Below are positions 35,346 to 43,251 of a stretch of 64,000 bases of DNA, piece after piece (position 1 is the first letter of the stretch; each line of letters opens with the position of its first letter). Below the pieces are notes generated by a model. It did not search any database. It worked only from the letters and a program-made list of their open reading frames with translations, and was not told the DNA's origin. Made by a program: the position numbers and the translations under genes. The stretch comes from Mycolicibacterium nivoides (GTDB lineage Bacteria > Actinomycetota > Actinomycetes > Mycobacteriales > Mycobacteriaceae), in NCBI RefSeq assembly GCF_003855255.1, contig NZ_CP034072.1:6054989-6118988 (forward strand), written 5' to 3'.

Positions 35346-35366
35346 CCGACGGCTTCGAGGAGGGCT
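35326..35366. terminator. Hairpin between convergent TetR and SDR genes
   Basis: AGCCCTCCTCGAAG (35326-35339) and CTTCGAGGAGGGCT (35353-35366) pair perfectly over 14 bp with a 13-nt loop; the left arm lies within the last codons of the repressor. Confidence 0.75.
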
Positions 35367-35385
35367 CCGCTTGACTGCTCGGACC

Positions 35386-36252
35386 TTATTGGTTGTCCAA
35401 GGCCATTTTTGTCATGTTGAGGCCGGGCATGAGCATGTGGCCGCCTTCGACCAACATCTCGAGACCAGTGGTCCAACGTGATTCGTCAGAGGCCAGCCAC
35501 AGCACCGCCTCGCTCATGGCCTGCGGCGGCAGCAGGCCTACATCCCGCAGAACTGCCCAGTACCTCGCGCCCTGCAAGTCCTCTTTGACACCCTGGCCAG
35601 GCCCCTTGCCTGCGCAGAGGTCGTAGCCCCCTTGCCAGTCCAGGGCGGGCGTATCGGTAGGCCCGGGAAGAAGTGAGTTGACTCGGATGCCGTACTGGCC
35701 GAACTCGAGTGCTGCGCTCTTCGCCAGGCCGAGTACGCCATGCTTCGATGCCACGTAGTGCACGTAGTGGGGAGATCCCTCCACGCCGTTGCCGGACGAG
35801 GTGATGATCACCGAGCCACCTCCGCGCGTCTTCATGGCGGGAGTTACCGCCTTCAGGGTGCGCCAGGGCCCCATTATGTTGACGTTGAGCACGTCCAGGA
35901 ACTCGTCCTCGGGGATGTCGGCGAACGGGTGCACAGTCCAGATGCCGGCGTTGGCCACTGCGACATCGAGTCCGCCGAAGGCCTGCACGCCTTCTGCGAC
36001 CAACTTGTCCAGCGGAGCCTGCTCGCGAACGTCGCCTTGGTGTGCGATGATTCGCCGGCCCAGCGCCTCGACTTCCTTGACCGTGATCTCGAGGTCTGAT
36101 GCCGTGCCAACGGGATAGGGAACCCCCCCGTTAGCTGGGCAGTCGAAGGCGAGGATGTCCGCGCCTTCTTGTGCGAGGCGGATGGCGTGTGCCCGCCCCT
36201 GGCCTCGGGCCGCTCCGGTGACCAGGGCGACCTTTCCTTCCATGCGTCCCAT
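35386..36252 (-). CDS. SDR family oxidoreductase, mycofactocin-coupled type
   Basis: 288 residues. It begins MGRMEGKVALVTGAARGQGR, the signature of mycofactocin-dependent SDRs with non-exchanged NAD, and has NAGIW, catalytic YxxxK in YVHYVASKHG (about Tyr166/Lys170), and an insertion after the TGAARGQG loop (FDCPANGGVPYPVG) typical of that group. It oxidises an alcohol, delivering electrons to mycofactocin. Last gene of the cupin-ALDH-VOC-SDR operon. Confidence 0.9.
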   Translation of the reverse strand: MGRMEGKVALVTGAARGQGRAHAIRLAQEGADILAFDCPANGGVPYPVGTASDLEITVKEVEALGRRIIAHQGDVREQAPLDKLVAEGVQAFGGLDVAVANAGIWTVHPFADIPEDEFLDVLNVNIMGPWRTLKAVTPAMKTRGGGSVIITSSGNGVEGSPHYVHYVASKHGVLGLAKSAALEFGQYGIRVNSLLPGPTDTPALDWQGGYDLCAGKGPGQGVKEDLQGARYWAVLRDVGLLPPQAMSEAVLWLASDESRWTTGLEMLVEGGHMLMPGLNMTKMALDNQ

Positions 36253-36331
36253 GTTTACTCCTCGTCGTGATTGGTTTACGGTCGGCCGATTGGCGAGACC
36301 GCCTGTGGTGCAAGGGATATAGGTCGAGACC

Positions 36332-36757
36332 TCACGCGCTCGGTCTGATCAGTTGGAGAAGAACATCGATTCCGGGAGGTTCGGTCCAGACATGTGTGGC
36401 CTCCCCCATCAGGATCGGTGCCTCGATCGGCTCCGGACGGCCAGGCCCTCGAATGGCACAGCCCGTGAGTTCAGGGCCGTCGGCGTGGTGCAGGCGTAAT
36501 GCCAGGTGGTCGAGTTTTGCCGGTGCTCCGCCGAGGGCTATCTCAAGTGCGTCCAAGTCGTTCAGGGTGTACAGCTCGACCTCTGCGCCGCAAACGTTGA
36601 GGAACGCCGCGCGAAGGCTCATGGCCGGAACTTCTACCGAACGAGCAACCTCCACACCAAAGCGATTGGACCAGTGCGAGAGTGCCGAGTCCAGGTCGCG
36701 TACCAGGATGCCGACGTGGTCGAGCCGAGGGAGGACGGCAGCGGGTGGCGAGGTCAT
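36332..36757 (-). CDS. VOC-family protein (glyoxalase/methylmalonyl-CoA epimerase-like)
   Basis: 141 residues, two beta-alpha-beta-beta-beta modules: LDHVGILVRDLDSALSHW and later KLDHLALRLHHAD, with a Glu in AEVELYTL, giving the usual His/His/Glu metal ligands. The sequence order resembles methylmalonyl-CoA epimerases. ATG overlaps the aldehyde dehydrogenase stop (ATGA), consistent with a role next to an acylating semialdehyde dehydrogenase. Exact reaction unknown. Confidence 0.82.
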   Translation of the reverse strand: MTSPPAAVLPRLDHVGILVRDLDSALSHWSNRFGVEVARSVEVPAMSLRAAFLNVCGAEVELYTLNDLDALEIALGGAPAKLDHLALRLHHADGPELTGCAIRGPGRPEPIEAPILMGEATHVWTEPPGIDVLLQLIRPSA

Positions 36758-38259
36758 TGACTGCCCGCCGCGACGAAATGCGGAGCAAGGCCGGGCCTCG
36801 GCTCGGTCCAACGCTGCGTGACGACTTTGGACCTCGTGTAGAAGCGGTAGCCGTCGTAGTTGAGCCCGTCGTCTCCGAAGCGCGAGTCCCCCCATCCGCC
36901 GAAGCCGAACCAGGAGATCGGCACGGGGATAGGCACATTGATCCCTACGCTGCCTGCCGATACGCCCCGGCTGAACCGACGCGCAGCGGTACCGCTGCCG
37001 GTGAAGATGATGGCGCCGTTCCCGTAGGGGTTGTCGTTGACGATCTGTAGGGCCTGCTCGAGATCTTCGACGCGCAGCACGCTCAGGACCGGTCCGAACA
37101 CTTCGTCTCGGTAGAGGTCGCTCTCGACGCCGACGTGGTCGACGAGACTGGGACCGATGAAGTACCCGGCGCCGGGTGCTGTCCGTTCACGGCCATCGAC
37201 GACGAGTCGGCCACCCTGCTGGACGGAGCGTTCCAGCGCCCCCCGGACCCGATCGAGTGCGCGCTCCGAGATTAGCGGCCCCATGTCAGAACCCGACACC
37301 GCCCCCGGGCCCACCTTGAACGCGTTGGCGCGCTCGGCAATCTTATCCACCAGCGCATCGGCCGCCGAGTCAACCGCGACCGCCACCGTCACTGCCATGC
37401 ATCGCTGACCCGCAGCCCCGTAGGCCGCCGAAACCAGCGCATCGGCCGCGGCATCGAGGTCAGCATCGGGCATCACCACCAAGTGGTTCTTGGCACCCCC
37501 AAGCGCCTGCACCTTCTTGCCCGCCTCGGCCGACCTCCGGTAGATCTCACGCGCGACCGGGGTGGACCCGACGAACGACACCGCCGCGACATCAGGGTGG
37601 TCGATGAGTGCCTCGGCTGCCTCAACACCGCCGTGCACAACATTCAGTACGCCGTTGGGCAATCCTGCTTCGCTCGCGATCTGTGCCAACCGCACCGATG
37701 CCGACGGCACCTGCTCACTTGGCTTGAGCACGAACGCGTTCCCGCACGCAATCGCGGCTGCGAACATCGACACCGGGACCATGACCGGAAAGTTGAACGG
37801 TGTGATGCCGGCGCATACACCGAGCGGTTGCCGGAACGAGTACGTGTCGACCCCGTTGGCAACCTGTTCGGCGTACTCCCCCTTGAGTTGCTGCACCACC
37901 GAGAGCGACACGTCGACGGCTTCGATCGAGCGCGCCAGCTCTCCCCGGGCGTCTGCGAGCGTCTTGCCCTGTTCGGCCGTGATGATCGACGCCAGGTCGT
38001 CCACCTGCTCGTGCAGCAAAACCCGGAACCGATGCAGTATCGCTGCGCGGGCTGGGCCGGGGGTGTCGGCCCAGGCCGCCGCCGCAGTGCGCGCACTGAC
38101 GACAGCGTCGTCGACGGCATCGGCACCGCCCAGTACGACGGTCCCGATCACGCGCCCGGTAGCGGGGTCGCGGATCTCGGCTCGCGGCCCCTCGGTCGAG
38201 GAGACGGCCGCGCCGCCGATCCAATGCGGCACAGTGTCAAGAGATACATCGATGGTCAC
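36754..38259 (-). CDS. CoA-acylating (methylmalonate-semialdehyde type) aldehyde dehydrogenase
   Basis: 501 residues. The active-site Cys is in GAAGQRCMA, and the position of the usual general-base Glu is Asn (ALGGAKNHLVV), the hallmark of CoA-acylating methylmalonate-semialdehyde dehydrogenases; ITPFNFPVMVPVSMFAAAI agrees. It would convert a semialdehyde to a CoA thioester with NAD. GTG 38259 with GGAG upstream is preferred; ATG 38286 is in frame. Operon with cupin, VOC and SDR. Confidence 0.92.
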   Translation of the reverse strand: MTIDVSLDTVPHWIGGAAVSSTEGPRAEIRDPATGRVIGTVVLGGADAVDDAVVSARTAAAAWADTPGPARAAILHRFRVLLHEQVDDLASIITAEQGKTLADARGELARSIEAVDVSLSVVQQLKGEYAEQVANGVDTYSFRQPLGVCAGITPFNFPVMVPVSMFAAAIACGNAFVLKPSEQVPSASVRLAQIASEAGLPNGVLNVVHGGVEAAEALIDHPDVAAVSFVGSTPVAREIYRRSAEAGKKVQALGGAKNHLVVMPDADLDAAADALVSAAYGAAGQRCMAVTVAVAVDSAADALVDKIAERANAFKVGPGAVSGSDMGPLISERALDRVRGALERSVQQGGRLVVDGRERTAPGAGYFIGPSLVDHVGVESDLYRDEVFGPVLSVLRVEDLEQALQIVNDNPYGNGAIIFTGSGTAARRFSRGVSAGSVGINVPIPVPISWFGFGGWGDSRFGDDGLNYDGYRFYTRSKVVTQRWTEPRPGLAPHFVAAGSQ

Positions 38260-38308
38260 AGCAACTCCAATGGTCAGTAATGCCAAATACCCAAACCGAC
38301 AACCACGC

Positions 38309-38869
38309 TCACGCGTTCTGGCGGGGATGCGGAATCTCGGGGAACATCTCCAGCCCGTAGTTGACCTTCAGGTTCTCAACCTCGGCCTGCAGTTGCTCGG
38401 GCGTCCGGAGCTCACGGTCGCGCGCTTCGTAGAAGTACTTGTCGATACCGCCGTTGGGCTCGAAACCCGAGCTGTCGGGGCCGGGAACGAACACCACCAG
38501 GATCCGGGCTTCGTCACCGACCACCTCGTAGGTGTGCCGCTGATCCTTGCGCCCCCAAACGAACTGGCCCTTTTTGGCGTTGTACGAACCATCCTCGGTG
38601 TGAATCTTGATCTCACCGTCCATCACAAAGAAGCCCTCTTCTTCGCGGTGATGAATGTGCCAGACCGGTTCGGTACCACGCACCCAGTTGGTCTCGATGA
38701 CGATCAGCTGACCGTTGGTCGTCTCACCGGTCGCGTGAATCCAGAAATCCACCCCGGTCATGAAGTCACCGGTCATGTTGAAGTGGATGTCTTCACGGTG
38801 GGAGACGTAGCTCTCGCCGTCGCGTGACGTTGACGGCTGGATCTGGTCGACGTCCGATCTCGTAGCCAT
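38309..38869 (-). CDS. Cupin-domain protein
   Basis: 186 residues with one cupin barrel: motif 1 VWHIHHREEEGFFVMDGEIK supplies two His and a Glu as metal ligands, and motif 2 HTYEVVGDEARILVVFVPG the third His. Possible dioxygenase, isomerase or binding protein. ATG 38869 has AGAGGA upstream. First gene of the leftward operon, behind an EthR-type operator. Confidence 0.88.
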   Translation of the reverse strand: MATRSDVDQIQPSTSRDGESYVSHREDIHFNMTGDFMTGVDFWIHATGETTNGQLIVIETNWVRGTEPVWHIHHREEEGFFVMDGEIKIHTEDGSYNAKKGQFVWGRKDQRHTYEVVGDEARILVVFVPGPDSSGFEPNGGIDKYFYEARDRELRTPEQLQAEVENLKVNYGLEMFPEIPHPRQNA

Positions 38870-38934
38870 GTCAATCCTCTTTCGTCGTTGTGCGCCGTGC
38901 GCCGGTGTGCGGCGTCACGGCCTTGGCCGATTTG

Positions 38935-38974
38935 AGAGTAGACTCACAGTTGATATTAGTCAACGCAGTGTCTA
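38935..38974 (-). promoter_or_regulatory. Promoter with EthR-type operator (box 3) for cupin-ALDH-VOC-SDR operon
   Basis: On the minus strand: TAGACA-CTG-CGTTGA (38974-38960), -35 TTGACT (38963-38958), 17-bp spacer, -10 TACTCT (38940-38935), 66 bp before the cupin start. Confidence 0.72.
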
Positions 38975-39014
38975 TTTCTAAAAATGTAACCAGTTCAGCG
39001 AAGTCAAGTAAAAC

Positions 39015-39054
39015 TCGACAATGTGTTGACTATCACCCACGTATCGTGCACTCT
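39015..39054 (+). promoter_or_regulatory. Promoter with EthR-type operator (box 4) for DUF3237/esterase operon
   Basis: TCGACA-ATG-TGTTGA (39015-39029), -35 TTGACT (39026-39031), 17-bp spacer, -10 CACTCT (39049-39054), 53 bp before the GTG start. Confidence 0.72.
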
Positions 39055-39106
39055 CGGAACCACCGCGGCGCTGAAGGCAGCCCCGCTCGAAAATGGAGGC
39101 CCAACA

Positions 39107-39565
39107 GTGAAATTGGAACCGGAGTTCAGCTACACCGCAGAGCTGGCCGAACCTCAGATCGTCGGTCCGGGTCCCTACGGACTACGCCAAGTCCTCGCCG
39201 TCACCGGAGGCAAAGTCACCGGAAACCGATTCAGCGGCACCGCCGCCCCCGGCGGCGGGGACTGGCTACTGGCCGGCGAAGACGGCTACGGCCGACTCGA
39301 CGTGCGCGCCCAGTTCTACACCGACGACGGCGCCGTCATCTACATGAGCTACCAAGGCCTGGTAGAGGTCAACGAAGCCGCTGCAGGCGCCCTCGGCGGC
39401 GCCAACAGCGGCACCGACTTCGGCGACCACTACTTCGTCACCACCCCACGCCTGGAATCCGGTGACCCCAAATATGCCTGGGTCAACCAGAGCATCTTCG
39501 TCGGACAGGGACGCATCCAACCCGGACCCGTCGTCGAATTCCAAGTCTTCCGAGTCGCGGCATGA
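39107..39565 (+). CDS. DUF3237 (UPF0311) protein, copy 2
   Basis: 152 residues, the same as copy 1 apart from the final two residues. GTG 39107 has GGAGG upstream. The stop overlaps the ATG of the esterase gene (ATGA). In this copy the gene leads its operon, whereas copy 1 follows a SnoaL-like gene; both are driven by related operator-promoter modules. Confidence 0.92.
   Translation: MKLEPEFSYTAELAEPQIVGPGPYGLRQVLAVTGGKVTGNRFSGTAAPGGGDWLLAGEDGYGRLDVRAQFYTDDGAVIYMSYQGLVEVNEAAAGALGGANSGTDFGDHYFVTTPRLESGDPKYAWVNQSIFVGQGRIQPGPVVEFQVFRVAA
39113..39557 (+). repeat. 445-bp inverted repeat, right copy (inside DUF3237 copy 2)
   Basis: Partner of 30432-30876 on the opposite strand. The 8.2 kb between them holds the EthR-like repressor and seven enzyme genes plus the SnoaL-like gene; recombination between the copies would invert that block. 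Confidence 0.88.
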
Positions 39566-40494
39566 GTGCGCTGCATCCCCAGGTTCAGCAGCTGCTGCAC
39601 GCCCAGTCCGAACGACCTACCCCACAGCCGTGGGAGATGCCGATCGCATCTTACCGGGCAGCCGGGGAGAAATTGATCACGTTGGCAGGAGACGTTGATA
39701 ACCGTTGCACAGTAGACGATTTCATGATCAATGTCCGCGAGGGTGTGGTCGCGGCGCGGTGTTACCGCCCACCCGTAGCCGCACCGGCACTGCCGGCCGT
39801 TGTCTATCTGCATGGCGGGGCGTTCGTACGCGGAAGCCTCGACACCCACGATCGGCTGTGCCGAAAACTCTGCGTGCGGGGTGAACTCATCGTGATTTCC
39901 GTGGGATACCGCTTGGCACCCGAAGACCAGTTTCCCTGCGCTCATCATGACGCCGCCGATGCATTCTCTTGGGTCAGTGAGCATGCCGATGAACTAGGTA
40001 TCGACCCCGAAGCCATTGCGGTCGCGGGCGATTCCTCCGGGGGCGCACTGGCGGCCAGCGTTGCACTTGCCTCGCGAGAGCAAGGTCCTCCGGTCAAGGC
40101 CCAAGGTCTGCTGTGCCCTGCACTCGATGCCACCATGAGCAGTGACTCCGTCGAACGGTACAAGGACGGTCCCTTCCTCACCCGGGCGGCGCTTAAATGG
40201 GCTTACGACATGTACGTACCCGAACCGGACGACCGTCATTCGAGCCTCGCCTCGCCATTGCTGACGCAGAACCTCGTGGGGGCCCCGCCTGCTGTGATCG
40301 TCAGTGCTCAGATCGATCCCGTTGCCGACGACGCGCACCGGTACGGTGGCAGGCTCGCCGCGGCGGGAGTCAAGGTTCAAACCCACGATTACGAGGGCAT
40401 GCCGCATAGCTTCCCCTTACTGGCAGGCGTACTCGACGACGGCGATCACGCCATCACCGTGTTCGCGAGGGAGCTCGCGGCGTTGCTCGGCTAG
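39562..40494 (+). CDS. Alpha/beta hydrolase, hormone-sensitive-lipase family esterase
   Basis: 310 residues. The oxyanion motif HGGAF (VVYLHGGAFVRGS), nucleophile GDSSGG, acid in SAQIDPVADD and His in GMPHSFPLL form a complete HSL-type site. It should cleave a short acyl or lactone ester in the cytoplasm. Co-translated with DUF3237 copy 2 and therefore under the same operator. Confidence 0.93.
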   Translation: MSALHPQVQQLLHAQSERPTPQPWEMPIASYRAAGEKLITLAGDVDNRCTVDDFMINVREGVVAARCYRPPVAAPALPAVVYLHGGAFVRGSLDTHDRLCRKLCVRGELIVISVGYRLAPEDQFPCAHHDAADAFSWVSEHADELGIDPEAIAVAGDSSGGALAASVALASREQGPPVKAQGLLCPALDATMSSDSVERYKDGPFLTRAALKWAYDMYVPEPDDRHSSLASPLLTQNLVGAPPAVIVSAQIDPVADDAHRYGGRLAAAGVKVQTHDYEGMPHSFPLLAGVLDDGDHAITVFARELAALLG

Positions 40495-40641
40495 CTTTCT
40501 GGCCCAACCCAACGGGCGTTCAAACCCAATGCAAACACGCACCAGCACAATCTATTACCGCTTTGGGCTGTGCTGACTCTGCGCTCGCTTCAGAAGGCGT
40601 CACTTCCGCCGTCCAACCAGTCCAACCAGAGGAAACCAACG

Positions 40642-41994
40642 ATGATTCCCTTTTCGGGTGACGAATCTGCGCACGTCCCGAAATGCCGCGTGCGAAGCTG
40701 GGTCAGGTCGGTGATCATTGTCCTGTGTGCCATTGCTTCAGTGCCATTTTCGGGGAATACGCCGGTTGCACGGGCTGACGAATCACAGTACTTGGCGTTC
40801 TACACGCCGCCGGATCCCCTGCCCGCGGGCGCGCCGGGTGATCTCATCCGAACGGAGCCCTCCAGGCTGGTTCTGGAGCCTTCCGGACAATTGGGCTCCT
40901 TCGTGGGGACCGGAACACGAATCATGTATCGCAGCACCGATGCTCAGGGTCATCCCGTGGCGGTCACGGGCACCTATATCGAGCCTGATATCGCCTGGCC
41001 CGGCAGCGGGCCCCGTCCGTTGCTTGCCTACGCCACAGCGCCGTACGGAATGGGAGAGCAGTGTGCTCCGTCCCGCCTGTTCAACCAAGGCATCCATGCC
41101 TCGTTGGACACGGGTTTCGACCTGATGTTCAACCTAGAGGAAGGATTCATTGCGACTCTTCTGGCGCGCGGCTTCGCGATAGTGGTCACCGATGGTGTCG
41201 GATTGGGAGTGCACGGTCAGATGGCGCCGCAGTTCCTGAACCGGGTCGCAGGCGGTACGGCACTGAGCGATGCCGCGCGGGCAGCGATGAAACTTCCTGA
41301 GACCACGTTGGATCCGCATGGACCCGTTGCCTTCTGGGGCTGGCTGGCCGGGGGCGGACATGCCGCGTTGGCGGCGGCAGAGCTGGCCGGCTCGTACGCA
41401 CCCGAGCTCAACGTGGTTGGAACCTATGCCAACGGCGCGACGACCGATCTGCCAAGCATGTTGCCGCCTCTTGACGGGAACCAGCTCGCCGGATCCCTTG
41501 GGTGGGTGCTACGAGGGATTCAGGAGGCGTATCCCGATATGACCCAACCGATTGCGGATTCCCTCACCCCGCGAGGTGCGGAGATGGTGGCCAACACCAG
41601 CCGGCAGTGCATGATCCAAACCGGAATCAACTACGCGTTCCGCCATCTGCAGCCATGGTTCAAGAAGGACCTATATCAATCGGTGCGCGAAGAGCCACTG
41701 AGCTCCATCCTGGCAATGCAGCGAGTCGGAAACGTGAAACCCACTGGACCGGTGTACCTTTCGCATAATCGGTGGGATTCTTTCGCGCCATATGAGTCGG
41801 TGGTGGCGACGGCGAGAGATTGGTGTGCCATGGGAGCCGACGTCACGTTGTGGACCAACGAGCAACCACCCTTCCTCAACAAGACCGATACCAACTCACT
41901 CCTGACCGCCTTCGTCGACGGCGAGCGGAGCATGGCCTGGATCTCCGATCGCTTCAACGGCGTGCCCACCTCACCCACGTGCAGTGAGCTGTAG
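40642..41994 (+). CDS. Secreted LIP-family lipase homologue lacking the catalytic Ser
   Basis: 450 residues with a signal peptide (hydrophobic core SVIIVLCAIASVPF, AxA site ARA before DES). The fold follows mycobacterial secretory lipases: ATAPYGMGEQCAPS, NLEEGFIATLLARGFAIVVT, and VAFWGWLAGGGHAALAAAEL where the usual nucleophile motif GYSQGG is GWLAGG, so Ser is Leu. The usual late His is also absent (TLWTNEQPPFLNKTDTNSL); the Asp region NRWDSFAPYES remains. Probably not a lipase in activity. A paralogue relic with the same unusual C-terminus lies at 9230. Confidence 0.82.
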   Translation: MIPFSGDESAHVPKCRVRSWVRSVIIVLCAIASVPFSGNTPVARADESQYLAFYTPPDPLPAGAPGDLIRTEPSRLVLEPSGQLGSFVGTGTRIMYRSTDAQGHPVAVTGTYIEPDIAWPGSGPRPLLAYATAPYGMGEQCAPSRLFNQGIHASLDTGFDLMFNLEEGFIATLLARGFAIVVTDGVGLGVHGQMAPQFLNRVAGGTALSDAARAAMKLPETTLDPHGPVAFWGWLAGGGHAALAAAELAGSYAPELNVVGTYANGATTDLPSMLPPLDGNQLAGSLGWVLRGIQEAYPDMTQPIADSLTPRGAEMVANTSRQCMIQTGINYAFRHLQPWFKKDLYQSVREEPLSSILAMQRVGNVKPTGPVYLSHNRWDSFAPYESVVATARDWCAMGADVTLWTNEQPPFLNKTDTNSLLTAFVDGERSMAWISDRFNGVPTSPTCSEL

Positions 41995-42067
41995 CAGTGG
42001 ACGCACATGCCACGCACAGCCGAGTTGGTTCTGATCGGTGGATGTCGACACTAGGAAAGCGATCTCA

Positions 42068-43033
42068 ATGACCCTCCCAGCGCTCCTCGAAAACCTCGCA
42101 CTTCCGGTAGTCGCCGCGCCGATGTTCATCAGCTCGGGGCCCGAGTTGGTGATCGCACAGTGCACCGCGGGCATCGTGGGATCGTTCCCCGCCCTCAACG
42201 CGCGGCCGACTCCTGTCCTCGGCGAATGGTTGCAACGCATCACCTCAGCACTCGCTGAGCACAAAGCCGTTCACCCTGAACTCCCGACAGCTCCGTACGC
42301 GGTCAATCAGATCGTGCACCGTTCCAACGACCGTCTCGACGAAGATGTGCAGACCTGTATCGAGCACCGGGTGCCGATCATCATCACCTCACTGGGCGCA
42401 CGATCAGAAATCAATGAGGCCATCCACTCCTACGGCGGGGTGGTGTTCCACGACGTCATCAACAACGAGTTCGCCCGAAAAGCCATCGACAAGGGCGCTG
42501 ACGGACTGATTGCTGTCGCAGCGGGTGCGGGCGGGCACGCAGGAACGGTCTCCCCCTTCGCCCTGGTTCAAGAGATCAGAACGTGGTTCGACGGCCCGTT
42601 GTTGCTGTCCGGAGCCATCGGGCACGGCCGCTCGATTCTGGCCGCACAAGCCGCGGGTGCTGACCTCGCGTACATCGGATCTGCCTTCCTTGCCACACGG
42701 GAGGCCAAAGCATCCCCCGCGTACAAGCACATGATCGCCGCCAGTACCTCGGCAGATATCGTATACACCAACGTTTTCACCGGCGTACACGGCAACTACC
42801 TCCGTGGATCGATTTTGGCCGCCGGCCTGGATCCGGACAACCTGCCGATATCAGAGCCTTCAGCGATGAACTTCGGCTCGGGAGGAAACATCAACGCCAA
42901 AGCGTGGAAGGATATTTGGGGTGCCGGGCAAGGCATCGCGACGATCAACACCATACTCCCCACCTCACAGTTGGTGGCACGGCTCCGACGCGAGTACGTC
43001 ACCGCGATGGATGGACTGCTCGCACGGCATTGA
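42068..43033 (+). CDS. Nitronate monooxygenase-like FMN protein
   Basis: 321 residues, TIM barrel of the 2-nitropropane dioxygenase family: VVAAPMFISSGPELV, ALNARPTP, and the FMN/catalytic His region GAGGHAGTVSPFALV followed by GPLLLSGAIGHGRSILAAQA. It oxidises alkyl nitronates or may be a related enoyl reductase. ATG 42068 fits the homology start. A TGTCGACA palindrome at 42043-42050 lies just upstream but no full EthR-type box. Confidence 0.9.
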   Translation: MTLPALLENLALPVVAAPMFISSGPELVIAQCTAGIVGSFPALNARPTPVLGEWLQRITSALAEHKAVHPELPTAPYAVNQIVHRSNDRLDEDVQTCIEHRVPIIITSLGARSEINEAIHSYGGVVFHDVINNEFARKAIDKGADGLIAVAAGAGGHAGTVSPFALVQEIRTWFDGPLLLSGAIGHGRSILAAQAAGADLAYIGSAFLATREAKASPAYKHMIAASTSADIVYTNVFTGVHGNYLRGSILAAGLDPDNLPISEPSAMNFGSGGNINAKAWKDIWGAGQGIATINTILPTSQLVARLRREYVTAMDGLLARH

Positions 43034-43251
43034 TTGGGATCCCGGGAAGCTAATGAAATGGCGTGAAACCTTCGCGTTAAGTCGCTTTCGACGGCAACAT
43101 CCTCCGCCGATCAAGCTCGGGATAGCGGCCGATGGCGATATCATGTTCGACGCCATACGCTTTGGTCGCGAACTCGGGTCTCTGTATTCAAACTCTCAGT
43201 GCTGCAGGACATATCGGAATATTCTTGAGTACACGACCGGTTGCCTGAACC

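Noticed and set aside
42043..42050. TGTCGACA before the nitronate monooxygenase as a sixth EthR-type box
   Set aside because: Only a half-site is present; the YGTTGA half and the -35 overlap seen in the five real boxes are missing.
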